From assembly GCF_018613795.1 (NCBI RefSeq), contig NZ_JAGGPN010000007.1:62001-126000 (forward strand): a stretch of DNA of 64,000 bases. Direction: 5' to 3'. The notes beneath the pieces are model-generated. The model saw only the letters and a program-made list of their open reading frames with translations, made no database searches and was not told the DNA's origin. This document shows, in pieces, positions 8,546 to 15,499 of this stretch. The translations under genes were made by a program, and so were the position numbers. Source of the stretch: Arthrobacter sp. ISL-65 (GTDB taxonomy: Bacteria; Actinomycetota; Actinomycetes; Actinomycetales; Micrococcaceae). Numbering within the stretch: the first letter of the stretch is position 1; each line of letters starts with the position of its first letter.

Positions 8546-9086
8546 CTTATTCACCTTCCACCTGCGCCGCCCCGCGGGCCCTTCCGGCATGCGCTGAGAC
8601 CGGCGGCGTTGCCGGCAATCTCCGTGAGGGGAAGTGCCGTCTGCTGTAATTGTTGCGCCAGGTCATGGTGGATTTACCGGTGAACCTTGGACTGCCGAAG
8701 AGGGCGAGGTCCCCCCAGCCGGGAACAGGCCTCGCCGTGCGAGCACGCGGGTGGCCGTCGCCGGGTGGGGGGTCTCGGTTCTCCAAGGTTGAATGGGATT
8801 TTCCTAGGAACCGCTGGCACTCTTTTTCCATCTGGTCCGAAGCCACAGCCGCGAGTGGTCGTTCAGCCAGCTGGCCGGCCCGGCATTGCACCCCCCTGAC
8901 GTGCCGGGCCGGCAACCCCAATCCTTCAGGGGTCCGCCGGCCAGCAACCCGCAACTCTATCGGGGACCCGCCGTCGTCGGTCAGCAGCCCGAACTTATGG
9001 AAGACGGTGACTGCCGGCGGCACCGCGGCCGGGATCAGTGTCTCGTAGTTTATGTTCTGCTAACGGCAGACCGGCCGGTAATACAG
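8546..9086. other. 541-bp intergenic region
   Basis: This stretch separates the AhpD-like gene from the DDKGG module on the minus strand. Several frames are open through it, but none has a ribosome-binding site, conserved motif or consistent codon bias, so I call no gene. It contains the strong hairpin at 8874-8913 and presumably the promoter for the 8168-8545 gene; I see no convincing -35/-10 pair. Confidence 0.5.
8874..8913. terminator. Perfect 12-bp stem hairpin
   Basis: GCCGGCCCGGCA (8874-8885) is followed after 16 nt by its exact complement (8902-8913). No T-run follows. It lies downstream of the methyltransferase-aminotransferase-AhpD operon on the minus strand and is a likely structural terminator. 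Confidence 0.5.
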
Positions 9087-9671
9087 CTAGGCCCGGTGCG
9101 TTTCCATCGAAGCCAAGAGGGCGTCCTGCAGCTCTGAGCTCAATGTGGGAGGCCGGTCGAGCTCGACGCCGAGGGCCAGCACGGAACGGCTCAGATAGTT
9201 CCGAGCCGCCGCCGCCAGCGTGATGTCCATAATTTCCTTGTCGCTGAAGCCGTGCTCGCGAAGCCTGAGGCCGTCTGCCTTGGTCATTTCCGCAGCATTA
9301 CTGCTGAGCTTCTCTGCGTACTCCATCATGGCTACTTCGGCCGGCGGCAACCCGGCATTCCGAAAATCACGGGCGATCCGCAGCAGCTCTGCCTCCGGAA
9401 TTGCCTTCAGGGCCTTGCGTCCGTGAGCCAACCTGCAGTGCGTGGATCCGATGGCTGCTGCTGCCGCCAAGGTGACCAGCTCGTAACGGCGTAGGTCCAT
9501 GGCTGCTGTGATCGTGCCCAGGAGGGCCTCGAATGCCTCATAAGCTTCCGGATTTACCGCCATGGTCTTGGTGTGCGTGGTGACGTAGCCCAGCGACTGG
9601 ACATCGTCGTCGTAAATCTTGGCGGTGAGGCCGGTCGCCTCACTTTCCGGAGTGGTCCGCAGGACGGTCAT
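9087..9671 (-). CDS. AhpD-like carboxymuconolactone decarboxylase-family protein
   Basis: All-helical 194-residue protein of the CMD/AhpD superfamily, closest in layout to the 'peroxidase-related' branch. The active-site helix reads STHCRLAHGRK (Cys79, His83). AhpD enzymes have a CxxC pair here; this protein keeps only the second Cys and the proton-relay His, so a disulfide-based peroxidase cycle like classic AhpD is doubtful. The ATG overlaps the aminotransferase stop by 4 bp (ATGA), so it is translationally coupled as the last gene of a three-gene operon. Confidence 0.88.
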   Translation of the reverse strand: MTVLRTTPESEATGLTAKIYDDDVQSLGYVTTHTKTMAVNPEAYEAFEALLGTITAAMDLRRYELVTLAAAAAIGSTHCRLAHGRKALKAIPEAELLRIARDFRNAGLPPAEVAMMEYAEKLSSNAAEMTKADGLRLREHGFSDKEIMDITLAAAARNYLSRSVLALGVELDRPPTLSSELQDALLASMETHRA

Positions 9672-10939
9672 GGCAGTTTCCTTGGGTTGGCGGGAATGAT
9701 GGGGATAAGGCCCGTGGGGAGCTTGATTTCGGCGTCTTCGGGGCGGTCCTGCCCCGCCCGTTCGATGGCCGCCCGGAAGTGGGGCAGGCTGCGCTCCACC
9801 ATGTCCTCGCTGGCCGTGAGGGACATCCGGAAAAACCCCGGTGTCTCGAACAGGACGCCCGGAAGCACAAAGACGTCCTCTTGGCCGAGCGCCTCGGTGA
9901 AGGCCCCGTCGTCTTGAATGGGGGAATGGATGAACAGGTAAAAGGTGCCTTCGGGCGGCCGGAGCCGGTATCCCATCCCGCCCAGCTCCTGGACCAGCCG
10001 GTCCCGCTTCTGCTGCAGCTGGCCGACGTCGATGGTGAACGTCTCCAGCCGCGGAAGCGCGTACTGCACCACGGCGTTGGGGTAGATCCAGCCCATGGCC
10101 AACTGCATCGCCTCTACTGCCCTGCCGAGCTCCTTGCGGTCCGGCATGCTCGACGGCAGCGCCAGATACCCGATCCGCTCGCCCGGCGACAGATGCGTCT
10201 TGCCGTAGGAATAGGCCAGCAGTGTGTAGGGATAGAACTCCGCGGGGCTGTGGAAGCGGGCGCCGTCGAAGACGATCCTGTTGTAGGGCTCGTCGGACAC
10301 CAGGTAGATCCGCCGCCTTATCCGCGCCGACGCCTCGTCGAGGAGGGTTGCCAGCTGGCGGAGGAGTTCCGGCGGGTAGATCCTGCCGGTGGGGTTGTTC
10401 GGCGAATTGATGATCACCACACGGGTCCGCTCCGTGATGGCCGCTTCAATGGCCGCCAGATCGAGGTCGAAGGTCTCGAGGTCGATCCGGACCTTGACCG
10501 GGACCAGCCCGGCCTCCACAGCGAGCGGTTCGTAGAGGAACCAGGGCGGCAGGCTGTAGATGACCTCGTCGCCAGGATCGGCAACCGCCTTCAGCGCGAG
10601 GGCGATTGCGCTGAAGCCGCCGGTGGTGAGGTAAAGGTCCTCGGGTTCGAACGGAACATCGAGCAGCCGGCTCAGCGAGTCCGCTGCCGCCTCCCGGGCA
10701 TCCACCTCATTGGTTTTGTACGCGAACCACTGGTCGTCGTGCGGGTGGAGCGCGTCCCGGAGGGCGTCCACGTAGGCGTCCTGCGGCATCTGGTGCGGGT
10801 TGCCCAGGGTGAAGTCGCAGATGCCGGGAAGATGTTTGCGGCGGGCGTAAGTGGAATGGTTGAGGTGCTCGCTGATCCTCTGGAAGGACGGAACGGAGGC
10901 CACCTCAAGGGCGCGGCGCGAGGCGGGGGAGTCCGTCAC
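9668..10939 (-). CDS. Class I/II pyridoxal-phosphate aminotransferase
   Basis: Fold-type I aminotransferase of 423 residues. Visible PLP contacts: TGGFS phosphate-cup region (about 106-110), SPNNPTGR (Asn182), SDEPYN (Asp216 pairing the pyridine nitrogen, Tyr219), SYGKTH with the Schiff-base Lys247, and Arg255. The GTG start at 10939 overlaps the methyltransferase stop (GTGA); a longer frame would run into the upstream gene. Substrate is unknown: neither flanking gene identifies a standard amino-acid pathway. Family members include aspartate, aromatic and methionine-type transaminases. Confidence 0.9.
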   Translation of the reverse strand: MTDSPASRRALEVASVPSFQRISEHLNHSTYARRKHLPGICDFTLGNPHQMPQDAYVDALRDALHPHDDQWFAYKTNEVDAREAAADSLSRLLDVPFEPEDLYLTTGGFSAIALALKAVADPGDEVIYSLPPWFLYEPLAVEAGLVPVKVRIDLETFDLDLAAIEAAITERTRVVIINSPNNPTGRIYPPELLRQLATLLDEASARIRRRIYLVSDEPYNRIVFDGARFHSPAEFYPYTLLAYSYGKTHLSPGERIGYLALPSSMPDRKELGRAVEAMQLAMGWIYPNAVVQYALPRLETFTIDVGQLQQKRDRLVQELGGMGYRLRPPEGTFYLFIHSPIQDDGAFTEALGQEDVFVLPGVLFETPGFFRMSLTASEDMVERSLPHFRAAIERAGQDRPEDAEIKLPTGLIPIIPANPRKLP

Positions 10940-11793
10940 AGCCCGGTTTCCTGGGGCTTGGCATTGGCCTTCGCCGTGAGCAGCAGATACTCCCATTCCA
11001 TCTGGGCGGGCGTATCGCCGTGGGCTTCGATGTACGTGCTGGCAAGTTCCGTGAGGGCATCGTCCAGGGCCTTGGCTTTCCCGTCGTCGCCGGACAGAGA
11101 CTTGTACACGGAGATGGTGGGGCCGTAGTGCGACTTGAAATAGTGCAGGAAGTCTTCAGGCTGGCGGAAGCTCGTGATGGCAACGGTCCGCTTCCGCGCC
11201 CGGATGTCGCCCAGCCGGCCGCCGAACAGCTCACGGACATGGTCCTCATTGCCCCACAGCGGGGGAGGCTGCGCGCCGGGCGGAGGGGGCGGCGCGAAGG
11301 GTTTCATGGCGGCGAACATCTGGCCGATGAAACCTTCCGGGGTCCAGTGCAGCAGCCCGACGGTCCCGCCCGGCCTGCAGACGCGCACTAGTTCGTCGGC
11401 GCTCGCCTGGTGGTGCGGGGCGAACATGGCACCGAGGCAAGACATGACGACGTCGAACTCGCCGTCCGCAAAGGGGAGATTCTCGGCGTCGGCCTCCACC
11501 CACTCGAGCTCAACGCCGCGGTCGGCAGCCTGCCGCCGGCCGGCATCGAACATCTCCGGGGTGAGGTCGCTGGCTATCACCCGGGCACCCATCATGGCCG
11601 CGGGGATGGCCGCATTGCCGGCGCCCGCGCCGACATCCAGGACGCGCTGGCGCGGTTTGATGTTGCAGGCTTCCACCAGGATGGCGCCCAGATCCGCAAT
11701 CAGCTCGCTGGCGAGGGCGGGGTAGTCGCCCTGCGCCCACATGGCCCGGTGCTTTTCCTTCAGGGCTTTGTCCGCCCCGGCCTGGTCGTTCAT
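10936..11793 (-). CDS. Class I SAM-dependent methyltransferase
   Basis: 285-residue Rossmann-fold methyltransferase, Methyltransf_11/25-like. Motif I is VLDVGAGAGNAA (about residues 50-61), the acidic residue of motif II is in VIASDLTP, and the later motif FDVVMSCLGAMFAPHH is followed by RPGG. A proline-rich loop (APPPPPGAQPPP) lies near residue 170. It is the first gene of an operon with the aminotransferase and AhpD-like protein, joined by 4-bp overlaps. The methyl acceptor (small molecule or quinone-like) cannot be told. Confidence 0.88.
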   Translation of the reverse strand: MNDQAGADKALKEKHRAMWAQGDYPALASELIADLGAILVEACNIKPRQRVLDVGAGAGNAAIPAAMMGARVIASDLTPEMFDAGRRQAADRGVELEWVEADAENLPFADGEFDVVMSCLGAMFAPHHQASADELVRVCRPGGTVGLLHWTPEGFIGQMFAAMKPFAPPPPPGAQPPPLWGNEDHVRELFGGRLGDIRARKRTVAITSFRQPEDFLHYFKSHYGPTISVYKSLSGDDGKAKALDDALTELASTYIEAHGDTPAQMEWEYLLLTAKANAKPQETGL

Positions 11794-11900
11794 TTCCGCG
11801 CACCTCTGCTTTCGCAGGTCCAGTTTCAGCGCACTGTTGAATCAGTGGAGGCTGTGGTGCGACTCATTGTGGGCTTCCCGGGCTGCGGTTGTAAAGGCCG

Positions 11901-11975
11901 CCCACCCCAACTGGGTAGCAGCACAGGGCGTTCCCAGGGCTCAGAACGCCCTCTGCTGCTACTTACTTGGGTGGG
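11901..11975. repeat. Palindromic repeat, family A variant
   Basis: Inverted repeat with arms of about 32 bp (11901-11933 and 11944-11975; a few mismatches). Its outer ends (CCCAACTGGGT / ACTTGGGTGGG) recall the family A palindromes, but the inner arm (AGCAGCACAGGGCGTTC) is unrelated to the other copies. It lies just beyond the PAP2 stop on the minus strand and may terminate that transcript. Confidence 0.75.
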
Positions 11976-11989
11976 AACAGGGGCGGGGA

Positions 11990-12952
11990 TCAGCGCCCAG
12001 GGGAGTCCCGGCGTCGGACGGCATACGCGAACAGCGACGTCGTGGCCACGGTGGCCAGGTACCCGGAGATCACGATCAGTGAGATGCCCGCCCAGAAGTA
12101 GTTGGTGGTGCTGCCCTCGTGGCCGATGCCCGGAGCGATCATGACCAGCGAATACACGGACACCGCAGCCGAGGCCAGCCCCAGCACCATGGGCAGCCCG
12201 ATCCACAGCCGCGCCGAACCCCAGTGCCCGCCGAATCCGTCCCAGACGTTCCACTCGTGGCCGTCGTTGCGGAGAATCAGCCAGCCCGCGGGAATCATGA
12301 AGCAGCCCACCACCAGGAACGCCGCCACCACATCCGCCGGCCTGTGCCACTGGTTCACGAGTGTGGACATCCCGGAAGCGATGGCAAAAGTACCGCCGAC
12401 AAAGCCCGCCAGCGGCCGCCACCGCGGTGACGACATCAGGAACACGGCCGCCGCCGCGGACGCCGCCAGCGTGGTGTGACCGGACGGCAGCGAGTTCAGC
12501 TCCAGCGTCTCTACGCCCCGGTACGGCCGCAGCGGCAGCAGGTCCTTGAGTACCTGCGTTGCGATGTTCGCCGCGACGCACGCCGCCACGGCAATGCCGG
12601 CGGCCCGCCATCGGCGGTGAATCACCGTTACTAGAAGAACGACGACGGCGGCCATCAGCAGGGAGATGGTGGGCAGCCAGTCCAGGAACCGGGTGGTGAC
12701 CTTGCCCGCGGGCCCATGTATTTCCACGGCCTCCACCAGGGCGGACTCGTCGATGAACTGGCCCGTCGTGGTGCGGACGAAGTAGTAGTAGGTGGCAGCG
12801 AGCCCCGTGGCGCAGGCCAGGGTGGCCACGGCGAAGAGGAAGCCGGTGCCCGCCGCGAGGCGCATCCGTCCGGCAGGCCGGCGGGGCTTCTGACGGCCCT
12901 GCTGCTGGCGGCCTTGCTTCTTACGGCGGGGGTCCCTGAGCTGGAAAGTCAT
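11990..12952 (-). CDS. PAP2-family membrane phosphatase
   Basis: Integral membrane protein of 320 residues. It carries the full acid-phosphatase triad: motif 1 KDLLPLRP, motif 2 PSGHT, and motif 3 S-x6-H-x3-D in STLVNQWHRPAD. This predicts phosphatidic-acid or undecaprenyl-pyrophosphate phosphatase chemistry with the active site facing the outside. The N-terminus is strongly basic (RRKKQGRQQQGRQKPRR). It has at least seven hydrophobic segments, more than the six-helix PAP2 core, with the extras at the C-terminal side. Transcribed alone; the palindrome at 11901-11975 follows. Confidence 0.9.
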   Translation of the reverse strand: MTFQLRDPRRKKQGRQQQGRQKPRRPAGRMRLAAGTGFLFAVATLACATGLAATYYYFVRTTTGQFIDESALVEAVEIHGPAGKVTTRFLDWLPTISLLMAAVVVLLVTVIHRRWRAAGIAVAACVAANIATQVLKDLLPLRPYRGVETLELNSLPSGHTTLAASAAAAVFLMSSPRWRPLAGFVGGTFAIASGMSTLVNQWHRPADVVAAFLVVGCFMIPAGWLILRNDGHEWNVWDGFGGHWGSARLWIGLPMVLGLASAAVSVYSLVMIAPGIGHEGSTTNYFWAGISLIVISGYLATVATTSLFAYAVRRRDSPGR

Positions 12953-13077
12953 CGTAACAAGGGTGTCACAGTTTGCTGGGAGGCGCCTGTCCGGCCGGTG
13001 GGTGCGTCCTGTCCGCCAGGCCTTCCCGGCACTGCCCGATGCTCGACTCCATTGGGCAGGGGGATTACGTTGGGGGC

Positions 13078-13251
13078 ATGACCGAAAAACCAGACGAGTC
13101 CCGCACTGTTTCCGAAGAGCCCGGTCCCGCAGAAACCGACCGCGACGAAACCGACCTCAGCACCAAGCTGGACCCGGATTTCATCCCGCAGCAGGGCGAG
13201 ACTCCCGAAGCGAAGCGCGCCCGGGAGCACCCCGAGGAAACCGGCAGTTGA
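13078..13251 (+). CDS. Small acidic hypothetical protein
   Basis: A 57-residue frame rich in Glu, Asp and Thr with the segment TKLDPDFIPQQGETPEAKRARE. The ATG at 13078 follows a GGGGG run by 2-3 bp, which is close for a ribosome-binding site. It has no transmembrane segment or signal peptide and no recognisable domain. It lies between the divergent PAP2 gene and a small membrane protein. Codon use (third-position C/G) supports coding. Confidence 0.5.
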   Translation: MTEKPDESRTVSEEPGPAETDRDETDLSTKLDPDFIPQQGETPEAKRAREHPEETGS

Positions 13252-13315
13252 CGCCCTGAACCGGGGGGCTGTCCCGGGGGCTAAACGCAGGCTGGCTGAC
13301 GGCTAAAGTTGGTGC

Positions 13316-13711
13316 ATGGGCGGTCTCGTGGATGTACTTGGCCCCATCCTGGAAATGATGACGTGGGTGGGCTTCCTCCCCGGCGTGCCGTTGCTCGCGT
13401 GGGGACTCATTATCGAACGGCGCCGTTGCGCGTGGACCAAGACCACGGGTGAGGTTTACACCGCCGGCGGCTTCACCGGCTTTCGCTGGACCGACCAGGA
13501 GAACGTCTCGCGCCAGACCCTGGTGGACTCCGACGTCGCGCGGGGCCTCGTGGCCGGCACCCAGGTGGAGCTCCACTACGACCTCTGCCACCCTTCACGC
13601 TGGGGCCTGAAACCGCCCAAGCACGACAACGTCATCCTGGTCCTCGGCTGGATCCTCACCGGAGTGGGCATCGTGAGCACCGTCGGCGGCTTCGTGCTGC
13701 TGCTCGTCTGA
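13316..13711 (+). CDS. Small membrane protein, DUF3592-like
   Basis: 131 residues: an N-terminal helix (about 12-33), a soluble beta-rich middle with the GEVYTAGGFTGFRWTDQEN and GTQVELHYD segments, and a C-terminal helix (VILVLGWILTGVGIVSTVGGF). This helix-soluble-helix layout and the 'ratio' loop (VELHYDLCHPSRW) resemble DUF3592 proteins. Function unknown. It converges on the small-protein gene at 13838-14155, with an inverted repeat between. Confidence 0.7.
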   Translation: MGGLVDVLGPILEMMTWVGFLPGVPLLAWGLIIERRRCAWTKTTGEVYTAGGFTGFRWTDQENVSRQTLVDSDVARGLVAGTQVELHYDLCHPSRWGLKPPKHDNVILVLGWILTGVGIVSTVGGFVLLLV

Positions 13712-13774
13712 GGGACTGGCTTCTGAGGGACTGGATGGACCAAGCCTGATAACCAACCCGGGCCGGACATACGT

Positions 13775-13802
13775 CGGGTACCCGTGCCGCGGCGGGTACC
13801 CG
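13775..13802. terminator. Double KpnI-type palindrome, likely bidirectional terminator
   Basis: The 10-bp palindrome CGGGTACCCG occurs twice (13775-13784 and 13793-13802), so the two copies can also pair with each other as a hairpin. It lies between two convergent genes. Confidence 0.55.
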
Positions 13803-13837
13803 GTCTGTGGGGCAGCCTGTGCTGCGCTGTTCGTCTG

Positions 13838-14155
13838 CTAGACGTGCGGATCCGCTGTTGCAGCCCGGCCGCTGTGTGCGGAACGTCCGCCGCGCCGGTT
13901 CCGGTCCCGCAGGTGGTCCAGCAGCGCCTGTTCGGGATGTCCGGGGTTCTCTGCCAGATGGCGCAGGAGCCGGCGTCGGACCTCCGATCGCGGATCAGCC
14001 GTGGCGAGCACGTTGTGGATGATATCCAGGACCTGTTGATGGAGCTCTGAGTCGTCCACCATCACGGTCGTCGGTTGGCCGAATGGGGCGTCCACCGTCG
14101 CCCCCCACCGTTCCGGCGGGATGGGTTCATACAGGTCGCGGAATTCCGTGTGCAT
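13838..14155 (-). CDS. Small protein with LLRHL-AENPGHPEQA motif (module copy 2)
   Basis: Unrecognised 105-residue protein, paralogous to the one at 8168-8545 over its C-terminal helical part: LHQQVLDIIHNVLATADP, RSEVRRRLLRHLAENPGHP, EQALLDHL. The ATG at 14155 is set by AAGGAG about 8 bp upstream. The N-terminal part (MHTEFRDLYEPIPPERWG) differs from copy 1. It lies 55 bp after the exported DDKGG protein on the same strand, downstream of the response regulator and histidine kinase, so it may belong to that regulated unit. No known domain recognised. Confidence 0.72.
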   Translation of the reverse strand: MHTEFRDLYEPIPPERWGATVDAPFGQPTTVMVDDSELHQQVLDIIHNVLATADPRSEVRRRLLRHLAENPGHPEQALLDHLRDRNRRGGRSAHSGRAATADPHV

Positions 14156-14210
14156 CACTGGCTCCTTCTTGCGGGGAGAAACTGCTTCTTCGGATTGCCG
14201 CGGGGTACGC

Positions 14211-14684
14211 CTAGCCATTGCTGCTGCCACTCCTGCCGTTGTTGCTGGAGAGACCGCCTTTGTCATCGAGTTGGCTCGAGGACGTTGAATCGTCGGTGGG
14301 TGCCGATACCGGGGAAGTGACCTGGGCCGGTTCCACAAACTCGACGCCGGACTCCTCGGTGGAATCGGCGGAAGGGTCATCGGGCGCCGGCGCCGTCTGG
14401 GCCGGTTTTGCTGCTTTCGTGGAGAGCGGGGAGGAGGTGGCATCGTTCGGAGCCGATTTAAGCGCCGGCGACGTGGCCTTGGGTGAGGCAGTGGGGCCGG
14501 TGGCTGGCGACAGCCGCCGATTTTCCGTGGATCCGTCAAGCTTCTGGACCGAGTGGCGGGGGGCCCCTTCGGTAACAGTCACGCCGGGTTCCGTACCTGT
14601 CGGAGCCCCCGCAACAGCCTGCGCCCAGACAGTTATTCCGGCGAAACCCACCAGCGGAATGCTCAGCAACGACCACTTCTTCAT
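14211..14684 (-). CDS. Exported low-complexity protein with DDKGG motif (module copy 2)
   Basis: 157 residues with a signal peptide (MKKWSLLSIPLVGFAGITVW then AQAVAG) and a disordered Ser/Thr/Pro/Ala-rich body. Near the C-terminus is SQLDDKGGLSSNNGRSG, matching the DDKGGL motif of the exported protein at 7536-8108. The ATG at 14684 has GGAGG at good spacing. It is the first gene after the OmpR-type regulator. Three 11-bp-spaced repeats (14724-14752) lie just upstream, so it is a likely direct target of that regulator. Function unknown. Confidence 0.72.
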   Translation of the reverse strand: MKKWSLLSIPLVGFAGITVWAQAVAGAPTGTEPGVTVTEGAPRHSVQKLDGSTENRRLSPATGPTASPKATSPALKSAPNDATSSPLSTKAAKPAQTAPAPDDPSADSTEESGVEFVEPAQVTSPVSAPTDDSTSSSQLDDKGGLSSNNGRSGSSNG

Positions 14685-14723
14685 GGGCCGGCCCTCCTTC
14701 GTGTCTTCACTTTGAAGTGTGAA

Positions 14724-14752
14724 GGTGAGGCAGGGATGAGACGCAGATGAGA
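14724..14752. promoter_or_regulatory. Three direct repeats at 11-bp spacing, candidate response-regulator site
   Basis: GGTGAGG (14724), GATGAGA (14735) and GATGAGA/G (14746) recur exactly 11 bp apart, one helical turn, as OmpR/PhoB-type regulators require. They lie between the response-regulator gene and the exported DDKGG gene. An additional dyad, CTTCAC ... GTGAAG on the minus strand, lies closer to the start (14704-14723). Confidence 0.6.
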
Positions 14753-14788
14753 GTCTTCTCATCGCCGGGCGGGGCGAGTCTAGCGCGG

Positions 14789-15499
14789 TTAAGGGGTTTG
14801 AACCGGACCGCCATGGCTGTTCATGTCATCACCGGCAAGGCACACGAGACGGTAGCCCACACCCCGGACGGTTTGGATGCGGTCCGCGCCGAGCTTGTGC
14901 CGCAGGTAACGTACGTATACGTCCACCACGTTGGACGACCCCTCAAAGTGGTAGCCCCACACCCGGCTCAGAAGCTGCTCGCGACTGAGTACCTTGCCGG
15001 AGTTCTCCATGAATGTCCGCGCCATGACGAACTCCCTCGCGGACAGGTCGATCACGCGGCCGCGGATCTCTGCCGTGCGGAGGTTCACGTCGAGCGACAG
15101 GTCGCCGCAGACGAACGTCGGGACGGAAGGAATGACCTGCGCCCCGCGGAGCCGGAGCTTGATGCGGGAGAGCAGTTCCTCGAACCGGAAGGGTTTGGTC
15201 ATGTGGTCGTCCGCACCGCCGTCGAGCGCCGCCACAGTGCTCTCAAGGCTGTCCGCCGCCGTCAGCACGATCACTGGAATCGTTGAGTGCATGTTCCGGA
15301 GGTTCTTGAGGACGGTAAGACCGTCCATCCTCGGCATGGTGATGTCCAGGATGAGGAGGTCGAACTCCCCGGAGGTCGCGTAATCCAACGCCTTCACCCC
15401 GTCGAAGACCTGGGTGGTGGTGTAGCCGGCCGCTGTGAGGCCTTTGGCGAGGAAGGCCGCAATGCGGGGCTCGTCGTCGGCGATCAGGATCCGCGTCAA
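14789..15499 (-). CDS. OmpR/PhoB-family response regulator
   Basis: 236 residues: receiver domain (1-115) with the acidic pair Asp8/Asp9, phospho-acceptor Asp52 in LLILDITMP and the conserved Lys in HMTKPFRF. It is followed by a winged-helix DNA-binding domain ending in RYLRHKLGADRIQTVRGVGYR. The ATG overlaps the kinase stop by 4 bp, so kinase and regulator are co-translated. It probably acts on the direct repeats at 14724-14752 in front of the exported protein, and perhaps on its own operon. The C-terminal tail (LAGDDMNSHGGPVQTP) is not part of the fold. Confidence 0.95.
   Translation of the reverse strand: MTRILIADDEPRIAAFLAKGLTAAGYTTTQVFDGVKALDYATSGEFDLLILDITMPRMDGLTVLKNLRNMHSTIPVIVLTAADSLESTVAALDGGADDHMTKPFRFEELLSRIKLRLRGAQVIPSVPTFVCGDLSLDVNLRTAEIRGRVIDLSAREFVMARTFMENSGKVLSREQLLSRVWGYHFEGSSNVVDVYVRYLRHKLGADRIQTVRGVGYRLVCLAGDDMNSHGGPVQTP

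Noticed and set aside
8547..9023. 158-codon minus-strand frame upstream of the DDKGG module
   Set aside because: No ribosome-binding site, composition typical of random GC-rich translation, and it covers a terminator-like hairpin.
13838..14539. 233-codon extension upstream of the small HPGHPEQA protein
   Set aside because: The extra N-terminus is the out-of-frame complement of the exported protein gene; ATG 14155 has its own ribosome-binding site.
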